A stretch of 64,000 bases of DNA from Membranipora membranacea. Its lineage: Eukaryota > Bryozoa > Gymnolaemata > Cheilostomatida > Membraniporidae. Within the stretch, counting starts at the first letter, position 1. Every line of letters begins with the position of its first letter. A program made the translations under genes and the position numbers. Below, piece after piece: positions 1 to 10,600 of the stretch. The DNA is taken from the NCBI GenBank assembly GCA_914767715.1, contig OU612070.1:15271501-15335500 (forward strand), written 5' to 3'. Under the pieces are notes generated by a model. It saw nothing but the letters and a program-made list of their open reading frames with translations. It was not told where the DNA came from and ran no database searches.

Positions 1-226
1 AGTTGAATTCAGTATTTCAAGGATTTGATTGTGAGATTTTTAAATAGCAGGTCATTAACCTTCATGTTTCACCGTTGTTGACACGTCAGCAAAAAAATTG
101 TATTTGTTATTCTGAATTTCCATTTGCAACCTATGGTTGCTACAAATAAACCTATGCTTTTGTGTAAATATAATTATAATACCCCGTGCCCTAGGCGGTG
201 TGCTTTTTTGTTGAGTTTTTAAATAT

Positions 227-497
227 CTAGCCGTCTAGTTCATGGAACAACCTCATTATATGACATTCATACTCACTTTTATTTTGGTAAATCATGACTT
301 CCTTCAGAATGATGATACTATTTTCATTGCCCCCATTTCCTGTTCTGTGTCTTACCACTGCCACATATCGACCCTTTTTCCCCTTATCAAGTTGAACTAC
401 TCCAACACGATCAAATCCCTCATCAAATTCTTTCAGCTCTTCCCACATGTTTCCATGATTGAAAGTCGGAGCATTATCTTGTGTGAACTTGCTGTTC
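227..497 (-). CDS. Lectin-like gene exon 5 (domain 2, second half, stop)
   Basis: Encodes APTFNHGNMWEELKEF, RVGVVQLDKGKKGRYVAVV and ILKEVMIYQN, matching the second half of domain 1, then a short tail ending HELDG and a TAG stop. The start is ambiguous: AG at 499-498 gives phase 2, and AG at 504-503 would need a phase-0 partner that I do not see. Confidence 0.68.
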
Positions 498-3400
498 TGT
501 CCTAAGTAAACTTTTATATTCTTGTTTCGCGAAACTGAAAGTTAAAAGACTTGGTTGGTTGTATAATGCTCGTGTTGTTTCTTAATGGCAGCTAGCTCCA
601 AAACAAATGAATGCTTGCATTTATGCAATGGTAATGGTTTTTTTGTGAAACTGCTAAGTAAATAAAAAATTTTGTTCTTGAATAATAACGGAAAGGTGCA
701 TACCTCGGCCATACCTGCCATATAAGTAAATCTCAGAGACAGAAAATATGCCTTGTAGGTCTACCACCCACCACTCCACCTCTCTGTCTCCTCCTGTGTG
801 AGCATATCCCTCTCCATTATCATTGAGATTCCCATCGACAGCTCTGCTTGCATCCCAACCGTTCCAGGTACTACTTTGATATGCTGGCTTATTGAAAGCC
901 AAGTTTGCTTCTTTCACTAGATATGATTTAACAAAGGAAGTGATATAAAGTAGCATAATACAATCTCTGTCTAGAAGCGTTGTAAAATAGAGATTCATAG
1001 TTGGGATCAATAGTAATAAACATTCTCAGGCATAAAAAGTAACAAAATACAAGCAGTCTCAACCCTAGCCTGTCTTGACACACCTTGTTCGGTCCACCGA
1101 ACAAGGCGTATCAAGACAGGCTACCTCAACCCAAAATGTCCTCTTAGATCCCAAGTTCTTAACATGCAGCGAAATTAGAAAGGACAGCCAGATAGGAGCA
1201 TAAAGATAACAAACAAACTCGTACAATGATGGAATATATACCAGGGGCGAGGGACGCAATATTTCTATCGGCATCACTCACGTGGGTATTCATAAACCTG
1301 GACCTCTCTCAAGTCAAGAACTTTTTCTCTTGTCACTGCCACATATCTTGCTTTTTTCCTTCCTGGTATTGTAACCACTCCCACTCTTTTAAAGCTAGTT
1401 TCTCCTATTATCGTCCAGAGGGCGTTATTGAAAGGGAAGGGTCTGTCATCACCGTTATACGGACTCTTAGTTGCTATGTAGATGCCTATATTCTGCGAGC
1501 GCGCCTCTATCAATAAAACAGAAACCAATTGAATATCAGTAAGATACGACAACTGGTGTTCAGATAGTAAGTGTATCTCTCACTCTCTGCATCAGAACTC
1601 TGGACCGACCAGACTGCAGGACTTTGATCTCGAAGGAATTTTTTTCGAAAAGGTCTTCTAAGATAGCCGTTATGAGTTTTCAACACAGTTCTAAACTTTG
1701 GGAAGCAGGGGCGTATATTCTAAAAAATTTCACTCACTGACTTTTTAGAGATGAGCATAATGATCAGGCGCAGCCCGATCCACACGCCGTAGGCGTGGCG
1801 GGGAGGGTGTGGGTGTGTCAATACACCGGGCTTTTGATTGGCTTGTCCAGCTCAAGGTCAAAAGTCAAACTCTGTATGTACCGTAATTCCTCACTTATAA
1901 GACATCCCCCCTTGTGAAAAGTAAAAATGCTCCAGTTATAAAGCACCCATTTGAAAAAAATCTGTCATTGTTGAGATTCGAACCCACAACATTGTTAATA
2001 ATCAGTGATTACCACTGAGCTATTCAGCCTGGCTTGCACAATGTGATCAAGGATTTTGATACAAGGATATCCGTGGTCCGTGAGTGCTAATATACGCCAC
2101 TGTTGGGAAGGGTGAAACTATATAAATATGTCAAACATAGGGTAGCTGTAGAACAAGTTTGTTCCCTCTGTGGTGACAGAGGGATACTGCGGCGCTTCGG
2201 TACCCGACTTTTGCAATGCTCTGCCACCACAGAGGGAACAAACTTGTTCTAGGGTTGCTGTGGTGGTAGCCCGTCTTGACATGCTTTGATTGGGAGGGGG
2301 GACAACAAAGCTTGTCAAGGCTACTGTGGTGGGGGACATGAGATGCAGGCCCATGATTCAGGGGAGGCAGGAAGCACTGCCTTCTCTAGTAAGTTAAATA
2401 CAGCGGTCTAAAAATGCTATACTTGAATAAATGTCAGAATCAGATCATTCGGGACTTTCATTTACAATTCATATAAACTAAAATGCTTTTTGAGGTTGGG
2501 GCTTTTCCATAGTGTCAACACTTAACATGGTGCAATATTCATTCTTCATCTTCTTTCAATGCAACATTGTACTCCAAATAACAAAAAAATCATTGGCTAG
2601 TAGCCATGCTTGATGACATTTGATCGTTCACAAGCGGTCCCATATTGCAAAATTCAACCGATGAATGTGTGAATTTTTGCAGTCTGAAGGAAGTTAGCAT
2701 GTCGGCAATACTCATTTTGAGAAATTGCAAGCCCTCAGTCAAAGGTTTCTTTCCATGTTTATGGTGATTTTACAAAGGTATTTACTGCATACAACAGAGT
2801 CATATAATTTCATAATAATAATAATAATAGTCATAATAATCTGTCATTTGTTGTTAGTTCAACCTTGTTGAGTGAAACTGAGACTGGATAGACGTACCTT
2901 GTTTTTCTCGGCTATATATATAGACTTCGGAAATGGTGTATACCTTCTGCAGATCGACGATCCACCAAACAACTCCATCTTCTTCCTTTGTGTGAGCGGC
3001 TGCCTCATCGTACTTGTCATACAAAACACCATCTACTGCCTTGGATGCATTCCAGTCATTACGGCCACCCATATATGTACTTATTTGTTGAGCTGGCTTG
3101 CCATGTGCAATATTTCTGTTTCTTCCTAGAGCAATAAATACGCATGGAAGGACAAAAACTCACACAAGTGGATATTTCAACATATTTGAACATCAACCTA
3201 AGGCTGGCGATACAGCTATATCAAATTTGATCCATTTTCCCTCCTTTTGTATCGTTCTTTGACTTGAGTTTTCTTTGGCTCAAAGTTTAATAGTGGGTGC
3301 AACAGCTCAAGAAGGAGCAACTCCGAAAACAGGCAAACCTGATCAAATGTAAGAAATACCACAGCCATTACCTACGAACAAATGTATCATGTTATTTTTA

Positions 3401-3506
3401 TTGATGCGGATGGTCTGAAAGTCTCACACTCTAACTTACCTAATGCCAACGATGAAGACAACACAGAGGTGAAAAGAACATATGTCAGAGCCTTTGAGAC
3501 CAGCAT
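227..3506 (-). CDS. Secreted protein with two F-type-lectin-like (F5/8 type C) domains, 5 exons
   Basis: Minus-strand gene read as five exons (3506-3440, 3125-2898, 1506-1282, 916-715, 497-227). Exon 1 is a signal peptide (Met, then a hydrophobic run ending SSSLAL). Each domain is split over two exons. Domain 1 begins NIAHGKPAQQ and has NASKAVDG and WWIVDL. Domain 2 begins NLAFNKPAYQSST and has DASRAVDGN and EWWVVDL. This pattern (N-A-x-x-K-P-A, then A-x-D-G, then WW-x-VDL) is the hallmark of the fucolectin/tachylectin-4 family, secreted carbohydrate-binding proteins often used in innate recognition. Oddly, the family's cysteines are absent, and the usual His...Arg-x-Asp fucose-binding motif appears replaced (SREK in domain 1, GR without Asp in domain 2), so sugar binding is uncertain. 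The start is set by the signal peptide and the stop is TAG at 229-227. It lies head to head with the ryanodine receptor gene, 4.1 kb away. Family is confident; function is inferred. Confidence 0.82.
715..916 (-). CDS. Lectin-like gene exon 4 (domain 2, first half)
   Basis: The acceptor ATCTAG precedes 916. It encodes NLAFNKPAYQSST, GWDASRAVDGN, GYAHTGG and EWWVVDLQGIFSVSEIYLYGR. Two donors are possible: GTATGG after 715 (phase 2, fits the next exon at 497) or GTATGC after 704 (phase 1). I chose 715 because it keeps the frame into exon 5. Confidence 0.7.
1066..1123. repeat. 58-bp near-perfect hairpin (CTTGACA family)
   Basis: The left arm starts TAGCCTGTCTTGACA and the right arm ends TCAAGACAGGCTA. 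The inner arms CCTTGTTCGGT and ACCGAACAAGG are separated by two bases. Related hairpins lie at about 2266-2324 and 22762-22816. Located in intron 3 of the lectin gene. Confidence 0.8.
1282..1506 (-). CDS. Lectin-like gene exon 3 (domain 1, second half)
   Basis: The acceptor TTGATAG precedes 1506 and the donor GTGAGT follows 1282; phase 1 to phase 1. It encodes the C-terminal half of domain 1, including RVGVVTIPGRKKARYVAV and LREVQVYEY. ARYV(A/T)V followed by L-x-x-EV-x-V is typical of the end of a fucolectin domain. Confidence 0.8.
1968..2034 (-). repeat. tRNA-derived (SINE-like) sequence
   Basis: On the minus strand it contains TAGCTCAGTGGTAA (an A-box/D-arm match) and, about 30 bases later, GGGTTCGAATCTC (a B-box/T-arm match). 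The acceptor ends do not pair and the anticodon arm is poor, so this is more likely a decayed tRNA gene or a tRNA-derived SINE head than a working tRNA. Confidence 0.5.
2148..2251. repeat. Inverted repeat, about 30-bp arms
   Basis: The left arm from about 2149 (TAGAACAAGTTTGTTCCCTC) pairs with the right arm ending near 2251 (GAGGGAACAAACTTGTTCTA). About 40 bases lie between the arms. A second hairpin of another family follows directly at 2266-2324. A small non-autonomous element is the likely explanation. Confidence 0.75.
2266..2324. repeat. Hairpin of the CTTGACA family
   Basis: The left arm GTAGCCCGTCTTGACATGCT pairs imperfectly with the right arm ending AAGCTTGTCAAGGCTAC. Similar in arms and length to the hairpin at 1066-1123. 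Confidence 0.65.
2898..3125 (-). CDS. Lectin-like gene exon 2 (domain 1, first half)
   Basis: The acceptor CTCTAG precedes 3125 and the donor GTACGT follows 2898; phase 1 at both ends. It encodes NIAHGKPAQQ, NDWNASKAVDG, AHTKEE and VVWWIVDLQKVYTISEVYIY, the N-terminal half of an F5/8/fucolectin fold. Confidence 0.85.
3440..3506 (-). CDS. Lectin-like gene exon 1 (signal peptide)
   Basis: ATG at 3506-3504 opens a 22-residue hydrophobic leader, MLVSKALTYVLFTSVLSSSL plus AL. It ends in a single G before a strong GTAAGT donor (phase 1). The leader looks like a cleavable secretion signal with Ser/Ala near the likely cut. Confidence 0.75.
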
Positions 3507-4334
3507 TTCAGCTGCCTGAGCCCTCTGATTATACCAAACTATTAGTTTGCACACTCAAGCTGCAAATCAGCACTTTATTCTATTGATGACTTAATACCTT
3601 ATCTCACTTCTTGACTACTTTATTTTTGAACTTATTCTTTAATCATAAAGAGGAAGTAAGGTTATTAGGCAGTTTACGCCCAGTGCTTTAAACTTTCGCT
3701 ATCAATTTGATGTTTGGTTAAGTACTTGATCCCAATGATAAGGGGCGATCTTTTAATATAGTTATCTCCCTGTCAGCTCTGAGACATGACTATCATTTAA
3801 GGTTTAAACCAAAATGCTTGTCAACACAAGAAAGCAAATTAGGAATCAGAATCTACTATCTAGCGTTTTACAGTATGTTAATTCATTAATTGATTAGCAA
3901 ATCATGGGCAGCTAAATCCAAAAGCCTAATGAAATTTACCAAAATATAAAAATGTTTATTCTATATCATTCACTCTCCAGGTATCCACGGATTCAATGGT
4001 TGCCAAATACCTATCTGGATGGGATTGTGTTACAATTTGGTCTGCAGTCAAAAAGCCATCTGTATGGGTGTTTTGCAATCAACATGTGCCAAATACCAAC
4101 CTGGATCTAGATTTCATATGCGGATGGCCCTTTTGCAGAGATTAATGGCAAATGTCACTATACCGCACACATTTTCAGCAAAAAAGTTTTGCAAAGACTG
4201 CCACATACCATTCATTTATATGTGAAATATCACGAATCGCGAATATACATATACCTTCAAATTGTCTCTTGTGTTCAAAGGTGCTGTAAGAACTAGCAGT
4301 AATGCTACACAGACCATGTTATCACCCTTGTATA

Positions 4335-4695
4335 CAGTGGTGGAAATGGAAAAAAATAAGTGCCTATACACCAAAGATTGAGATCATTCCAGCTGTGACG
4401 GGGTTGCGGAGTTTTCCCCGCGAATTTGTTTGATATTTGTGCCCTAATTACAGTGTTCCTGGTGTATATTTTGGACTTTTTGAGCCTAAATCTAAGAGCA
4501 TGTTTTGACTGAAATGAGAGGAGGCAAACAGTAAAGTGAAAGTAAGCAAACCCTACAATACAACATAAACAAACTTATCCAAGCATACAAAGTGCACAGC
4601 AGTGATAGGTTATATAAGTGCCTATACACTTATTGAAAGTGTAGAGGCATTGATGTGAACTTTCTATACACCGTATAGGCCGATTTCCACCACTG
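4335..4695. mobile_element. Non-autonomous hAT-type element, 361 bp
   Basis: Begins CAGTGGTGGAAATGG and ends CCGATTTCCACCACTG, a 16-bp terminal inverted repeat with one mismatch. It is flanked on both sides by the identical 8-base sequence CTTGTATA (4327-4334 and 4696-4703). An 8-bp target duplication with CAG...CTG ends is the standard hAT signature. No transposase frame is present. Inside are two copies of the motif AAGTGCCTATACAC. Confidence 0.9.
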
Positions 4696-5354
4696 CTTGT
4701 ATAAGAGATTTTTTAACGCAACAACAGAGTTTTGAGAAAACATTGAAGAAGGTGAACTCTTGAGCTATTTCCTGTAAACATGGAGTTATGGATGCTGAAC
4801 GAAGTAGAAGATGACTCCAATATTGATAATTTATATAAGGAGATTTTTCATTGTAGCATAGCATTATGATCAGCGGGATCTAAATAGACATTGGTGAAAT
4901 GTTTTTGTTATTGCTCCGTCAAACAAAATGCTAGGATTATGTCAATGTATTGAATACAAAAATAGGAGGAGCTATAAAGCTTTCTGACCAATCAGTTGAT
5001 TTTCATAATAACCCGCTAAAGTTTCACATGTGCACTTGGAATGATTTATGCATTATTACTTCATGTAGCATGTTGAAGTGTGACTGGACTGCATAATATT
5101 GATTTTTCCATTACAAATGAAGTATAAGTTGGTCCCTGATCTGCCGAGTTGAGTTTGATACTGCCTAAAGCTACACCCTGAGCAGAAGTTATAAGGTTTT
5201 TGCTTCAGGCTAATCAGCATCAATGAACTGGTGAGTAGTTCACAAATTTTCTTGTAGTAGACGTAGTGCATCTACTAAACATACTACATACATACTAATT
5301 ACTATACTTACTAGCTGTACTGGTAGATTGTGATGTGAGTAGAGTAGGCTTGAG

Positions 5355-5565
5355 GTGTGGTTCCACTGTGAGGTTGACATTGACAAGTTAAATGAGATAT
5401 GAATAAATACAGATTCTTCAGTACACTAGTTTATTAACACGCCTAGACTCCAGTGCAATATCTTGTTTTCAATTATTCAATATTTGCATTTCAATTGTCA
5501 CTGTGTGACTCTGAGACTCCTCTGACTACCAAACTTGTCAATGTCAACCCAGCAGTGGAACACTA
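5355..5565. mobile_element. Inverted-repeat element (MITE-like), about 210 bp
   Basis: The left arm contains GGTTGACATTGACAAGTT and the right arm begins AACTTGTCAATGTCAACC. The outer parts, GTTCCACTG and CAGTGGAAC, also pair. The loop is AT-rich. The target duplication was not resolved. Confidence 0.7.
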
Positions 5566-7596
5566 AGAGGTACCAAGGTGGTATGTACACCGCTCACTTG
5601 AGAACTACTCCAAGAAAACATACCCTGATATAAACATGAATTACAGGTTCTACTACATTATCATATACCTGGATAAACATCCCCGAAACATCCCTACCTA
5701 ATGTTTAGGTTTGGAAGAATACTCTAACAAAATAAAATAAAGGGCCCGGGAACTACTTTCATGCTTTGGCAGAAGTGACAAATTGGGCTGATATTTGGCT
5801 TCAAATCCTTGAACCACCCCACTTGCAGCCTATGTTAGGAGAGGAAATATTATGATCTTGCTAGCATTGCATCCCCTACTTTAGTGTGGGCATAAGAACC
5901 CAAGCACTGACAGTCAACGCTCCAAGGCGACTAAGGCCAACCATGTAGCTGATAGACACACTCTCTCAGGTGACAAGGAGGTGTGTTGGCACTGGTAACA
6001 CATGACCCACCTCTCTGGTTGGTCAGCCATGTGGATACTCTAAATCTCATATTCGTGACATTTTCTGAATAAATCAAGGTATTGGATCTGTTCATTGCCT
6101 TTAAGGCAGCAAAGATGGGACTTACCTTATGGATTGAAAAGTTGCCTTAAGACATCGATATAGAACAATCTGACATATTGATGTCTCATATTATGTACTG
6201 GATACGTCGGAGGGATGACAATGAAAGTGTTGTGTCTGTGTATAGAGACGAACTCGTAATATTCAGAGCCATTTGAATAGTAAAGTTCCACTTTGGAGCA
6301 ATCACAGCCTATGTATTCATTGATGTACTCTCAGGAAAAGGGAAGCGAGAGGGCTGGAATGGTCAACAGAACTGTTCAATTCTGAAATGATTTGAATAAT
6401 CATCACTTTAGATGTTGGGTGCAAAGGAGGTACCTAAGTTTTCAGTCTGCTCTTGACAAATAGGCCATGGCGCTTTGTAAAACCTGCAGGTTATCAATGG
6501 GGATCCTCGAGACATTAAAATAATATATTTCTGTGATGTATTTCCGTGATATGGAAAGTTTTCATATTGAAGGAGCATCTACTACCCTTCAGAATGTAAA
6601 TAAAAGCAGAACTTAGCGTAGTAGCGTTAAGTCCTCAAAATCATTGAACTTGAGAATTAAATGTTTGCAAATTTGAAAACTACTACCTACCAGGATATTC
6701 TTTTGTCCACTGATTTACAAAAATAAATTAAGCCATAATTGTGCTGTGCGTGTGGCAATCACAGAGAAATGTATAGCGAGTCCCCCCGCGCTGCTGCCCT
6801 GCACACCGGCGCACCTGAGGTGTACCTGAAATGATTTGTTAGTGGATATCATCTGACTGTTCGAGTCTAGACACTGAGGGGCTAAGATTGTTTATATCTA
6901 TAGTGCAAACCATTGATGTTAGAGGTATATTTGTTCCGTTCATTATTGACTGTTAGATGCAATGCACCCAAGGGATGGGGAGGAGAGCATCTGTTGTACC
7001 AATATCAATAACAAATTATCAGGATGCTGAAGATTTCACATAATAGGCTTAGGAAGTGTAAATTGGACCCTTCACATCATTGATGTTCTCTACCGAGCAC
7101 AGGCAATGTGCATTTACGCGAAGTTTTTTGTTGTCTTGTAGTGCGGATACAAAAAGGAAGCCATGTGACAAGGCAAGGTATTTCGTAGCTCTCCTTTAAG
7201 TTTCTCATTAAAATTTAAGAAGTTAAAATTTTACTCAACCGCATGGATATGCAATACCATACACACAAAGTTGTTGTGATTTTGTTTGAATGGTATTGCA
7301 TATAGAGGGCACAGTGGATGAGATGCTACATTATTAACATGATAGAATGGCTTTCTTCTCTTCTGCAAATCCAAAATACTATTTCCATTGATGTGCCTCT
7401 TGGAGATACCTTGTAGGTGATTCAAGTTATATATCTATTGTGATACTCTTATTTTGTTGCAGAATTTTTGCGAAAGAAATTGACCTGAGCATCACATGGA
7501 CTTACTAGTAACATCTATGATGACACGGATATAAAACTATATGTCACACTTAAACAAGCTGTCTAGTCACTCTCTGCCACAACTGGTGCTAAAACT

Positions 7597-7641
7597 ATGG
7601 AGGGAAATAACGAGCAAGATGATTTTTCATTCCTCAGAACA
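7597..7641 (+). CDS. RyR: RyR exon 1a (conserved first exon)
   Basis: Encodes [15 protein letters not shown], ending at GTAAGT in phase 0. EQDDxSFLRT directly before xDxxCLSC is the conserved start of animal RyRs, and it joins exact to exon 2 (NDFICLSC). A possible acceptor (TTGTTGCAG, ending 7462) lies upstream, so a noncoding exon may precede it. It sits 10.7 kb upstream of exon 2. Confidence 0.92.
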
Positions 7642-10600
7642 GTAAGTTTACAAAGTCATGTCCCCCCCCCCCCCTGGACACGGTCCATCAGGCGGATTGG
7701 GTAATAGTTTTTGTGGCTACAACTTGTCAAGTCCGGTTTGGCTACATGATGCCAATAACTTGATTAGGTTTGAGGTAAAAAGATCATGTAAAATGTACCC
7801 TGTCAATCCCAACGATGTTGTTTGCTCCGATGTTGTTTGCTCCAAACAGTGGAGTAAAATGTTCTTTGTGGTTACCATATTTGCTCTTTATTTATTTGCA
7901 TCAAGCTCCAACACCATTGTAGGGAAAAGTCTAAGGATCTACGATGGAATTCCATCATGCCTAGTGTCAGTTTCACATTACATTATGCACAGCACTTGGC
8001 GGTTTTAGCCGAGTTCAACACTTGAGGGTTTACACTATGAAACTACAGCAACTACCACAAACACCCTAAATTTTCCACATTTGACACAAATTGTGTGTCT
8101 ATGCATTCCTTTGTGTGTAGATAGAGATCATTGCCGATATTACGGTGGTATCATGCATGACACGGACATGAAATATGTCCGGATATGCAGGTTGTTGTGG
8201 GGCACATTGGCAGCCTGACGTCATTTGGTTCTCAGACCCTCTTTGTTGATTGTTGCCTGGCTAGTGTTTAGATACATCAACAGTCAGACTGATCGCCTTC
8301 ATACTTAGTGCATTCAGATCGTGTTTGGCTAGATTCTGGATCCAGGCTGTCGGGATCCTGGTTGGTGAATCCATCTCTCAGTTCATGTTCAACATCACTG
8401 CTATTCATGATAGCACAATCTACTTGGCGCCCATCCATCCTATCTTTCTTATATTATTATATCTTGCGCGATGAAATCTTGTCTAATGTCTCATTTCTAA
8501 AGTAGAAGAAACAGCCAAGGTCTCTCTTATATATACGCTTTTACGCCAGGACAACAGAGTAGGGATGAGTAGCATAAATAGCCTTAGGCCTACCTAAAAT
8601 GAGACAAAACTCATGTCACGTCCAAAGACTTAGAAATCATGGGGTTGCAAATGATAAGCAATAGAGAAGTCAATGGTTTTTGGATCATTTTTGCTACAAA
8701 AAAAACGAAATTCATAAACAAAAGTGTTGAGCAGAAATCTGCTACACTGCCCTCCGAGTTCCCAGTTTTAAAAAAACAGCACAATGCGTTGCTTGATTTT
8801 GAAACACATGCTTTCAGTTACCATCAAAGAGACAAGGGATTTACAATTTTCTTCTAATAATTGCTAATGATTAATATTACGACACAATGAGTAAGAATTA
8901 ATAGCCTGTAATTGTTGCATAAACGGGCAGCAGTGGTTATCCCTGATGCTTGTAACATTGCAGTCGGAAACTTTGAATATATCATTATAGGCCTATCCCA
9001 AAAAAACTGTGGAAATGCCGGCTGCCTGTAGCGGTGGGCTTCAGTATTGGGAAAAGTCCTGGTGTGTTTTGGGGGTGAGGGGGATGTACAAGATATACAT
9101 CATCAACCCGTTTCTCTGGTATTCGCAGTGTTTAGTAATTGGGCATCAGTTCTTTTTTTGCCAATAATTAGTAAAAGATCACGGAGTAAGGATATGCCTA
9201 ATTTCTAGACACTGTGTATACCAGAAAAATGAGTTGATAATATCACAGAATAAGGATATATCTTTACTCTGTGATAATGTGTATTGCGTATGTCCTTACT
9301 CTGTTATGTGAGAGTTTATGTCACAAAGTAAGACTCTATATTTGCCAGAGATGTCACACTGTACAGCAGCTACGTGACTTGTAAAATGACTGATAACTTG
9401 TTTAGTAGGAAGTCATCGGTACAGCAGCTCGTAGTAAACTTCATCTATCATCTAATTAACACCTAATCACATAGCTGTCAAGTCGATTATTCCTACCCAG
9501 TGGTTTTATTATTCTATTGCAGCCTGTGTGCACAGCAGTGATGTCCGTTATATCATTATCAAAACCAAATAACATTAATACTACAGGCCTGCATGTTAAT
9601 TAATTGTCAGTCCAATCATATTGATATCTGTGTCAAGCTGTATATAATGTAGTCCAACTCTGAGCAAAACACACAACTCCCATACCAATTGATATGAATA
9701 TATATCTGTGTCAAGCTGTATATGATGTACCCAAATGCTGACCAAAACACACAACTCCCATTACCCTACACCACAAAACAAGTCAAGATAATCATCATCC
9801 TCTTCTAGATGCTATACAATATCATTTTCTATACATGGAGAGGTAAAGCAAACTCTTATGATAATCTCATTGACATATGATGTTACATATAACATTGACA
9901 ATATTATACATGCTATTATATAATAGGTATGATAATATATTATCATAGACTAAATCATCATTATTTAGTCTATGTATATTATGTGTGATGTCATATAGTA
10001 TGATATATATCTTATTGTTATGGGTAATATCGCACAATCACATTTCACGCTGTCAGTTTTATTCTATGGGGCTCACACTTTGGGTTGAGTATGATACGTC
10101 CACTCAGCTTACAATAATCAAATCGTTGATACAATTTTCTCCAAATGGTCTGTTTATTAATGTCATTTTCAATCTTCTTAACCCAATCGGCTGGTTTGAG
10201 TCCTTAGACTACAGCTATGTGGCTACTTGCGCAGTGTATGGATATTGCACTGATAAAACTGATGGTATCAATATGCAAACAGAAATTTGGGTGAAAGGTT
10301 TCAATTTAGAGTTGTTTTCTCCCTCCCTAGTCATTCGCGCGTATTAATCGCAAATCATCAGCATTTTTTGGCAGGTAGTTGAGTGGAAGCAACTCCAAGT
10401 TGAGATCAAATATATTTTGCATGTAGAAATTCCCAATATCTTGCAAAGTAATTTCCCAAATCTGTTATCAGAGTTATTACGTGATTATGTAAGCGGGCAT
10501 GTTTTCTCAGAGTTCAAACATCAGTCTGCTCTATTTGATTGCTATCAGATTAACAGTAATAACTGATCCTGGTTTATACCCCATCAGCACATCCCTATTA

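Larger units (their letters stand above)
3507..7596. other. Head-to-head intergenic spacer
   Basis: Lies between the lectin-like gene (minus) and the ryanodine receptor gene (plus), so promoters of both probably lie here. I see two mobile elements (4335-4695 and 5355-5565), a small hairpin at about 7243-7302 (ATATGCAATACCAT arms) and a GC-rich patch around 6780-6830. No convincing coding sequence was seen. Confidence 0.6.

Noticed and set aside
7661-7674. Run of C near the exon 1a donor
   Set aside because: A simple homopolymer; length may even be a sequencing uncertainty.
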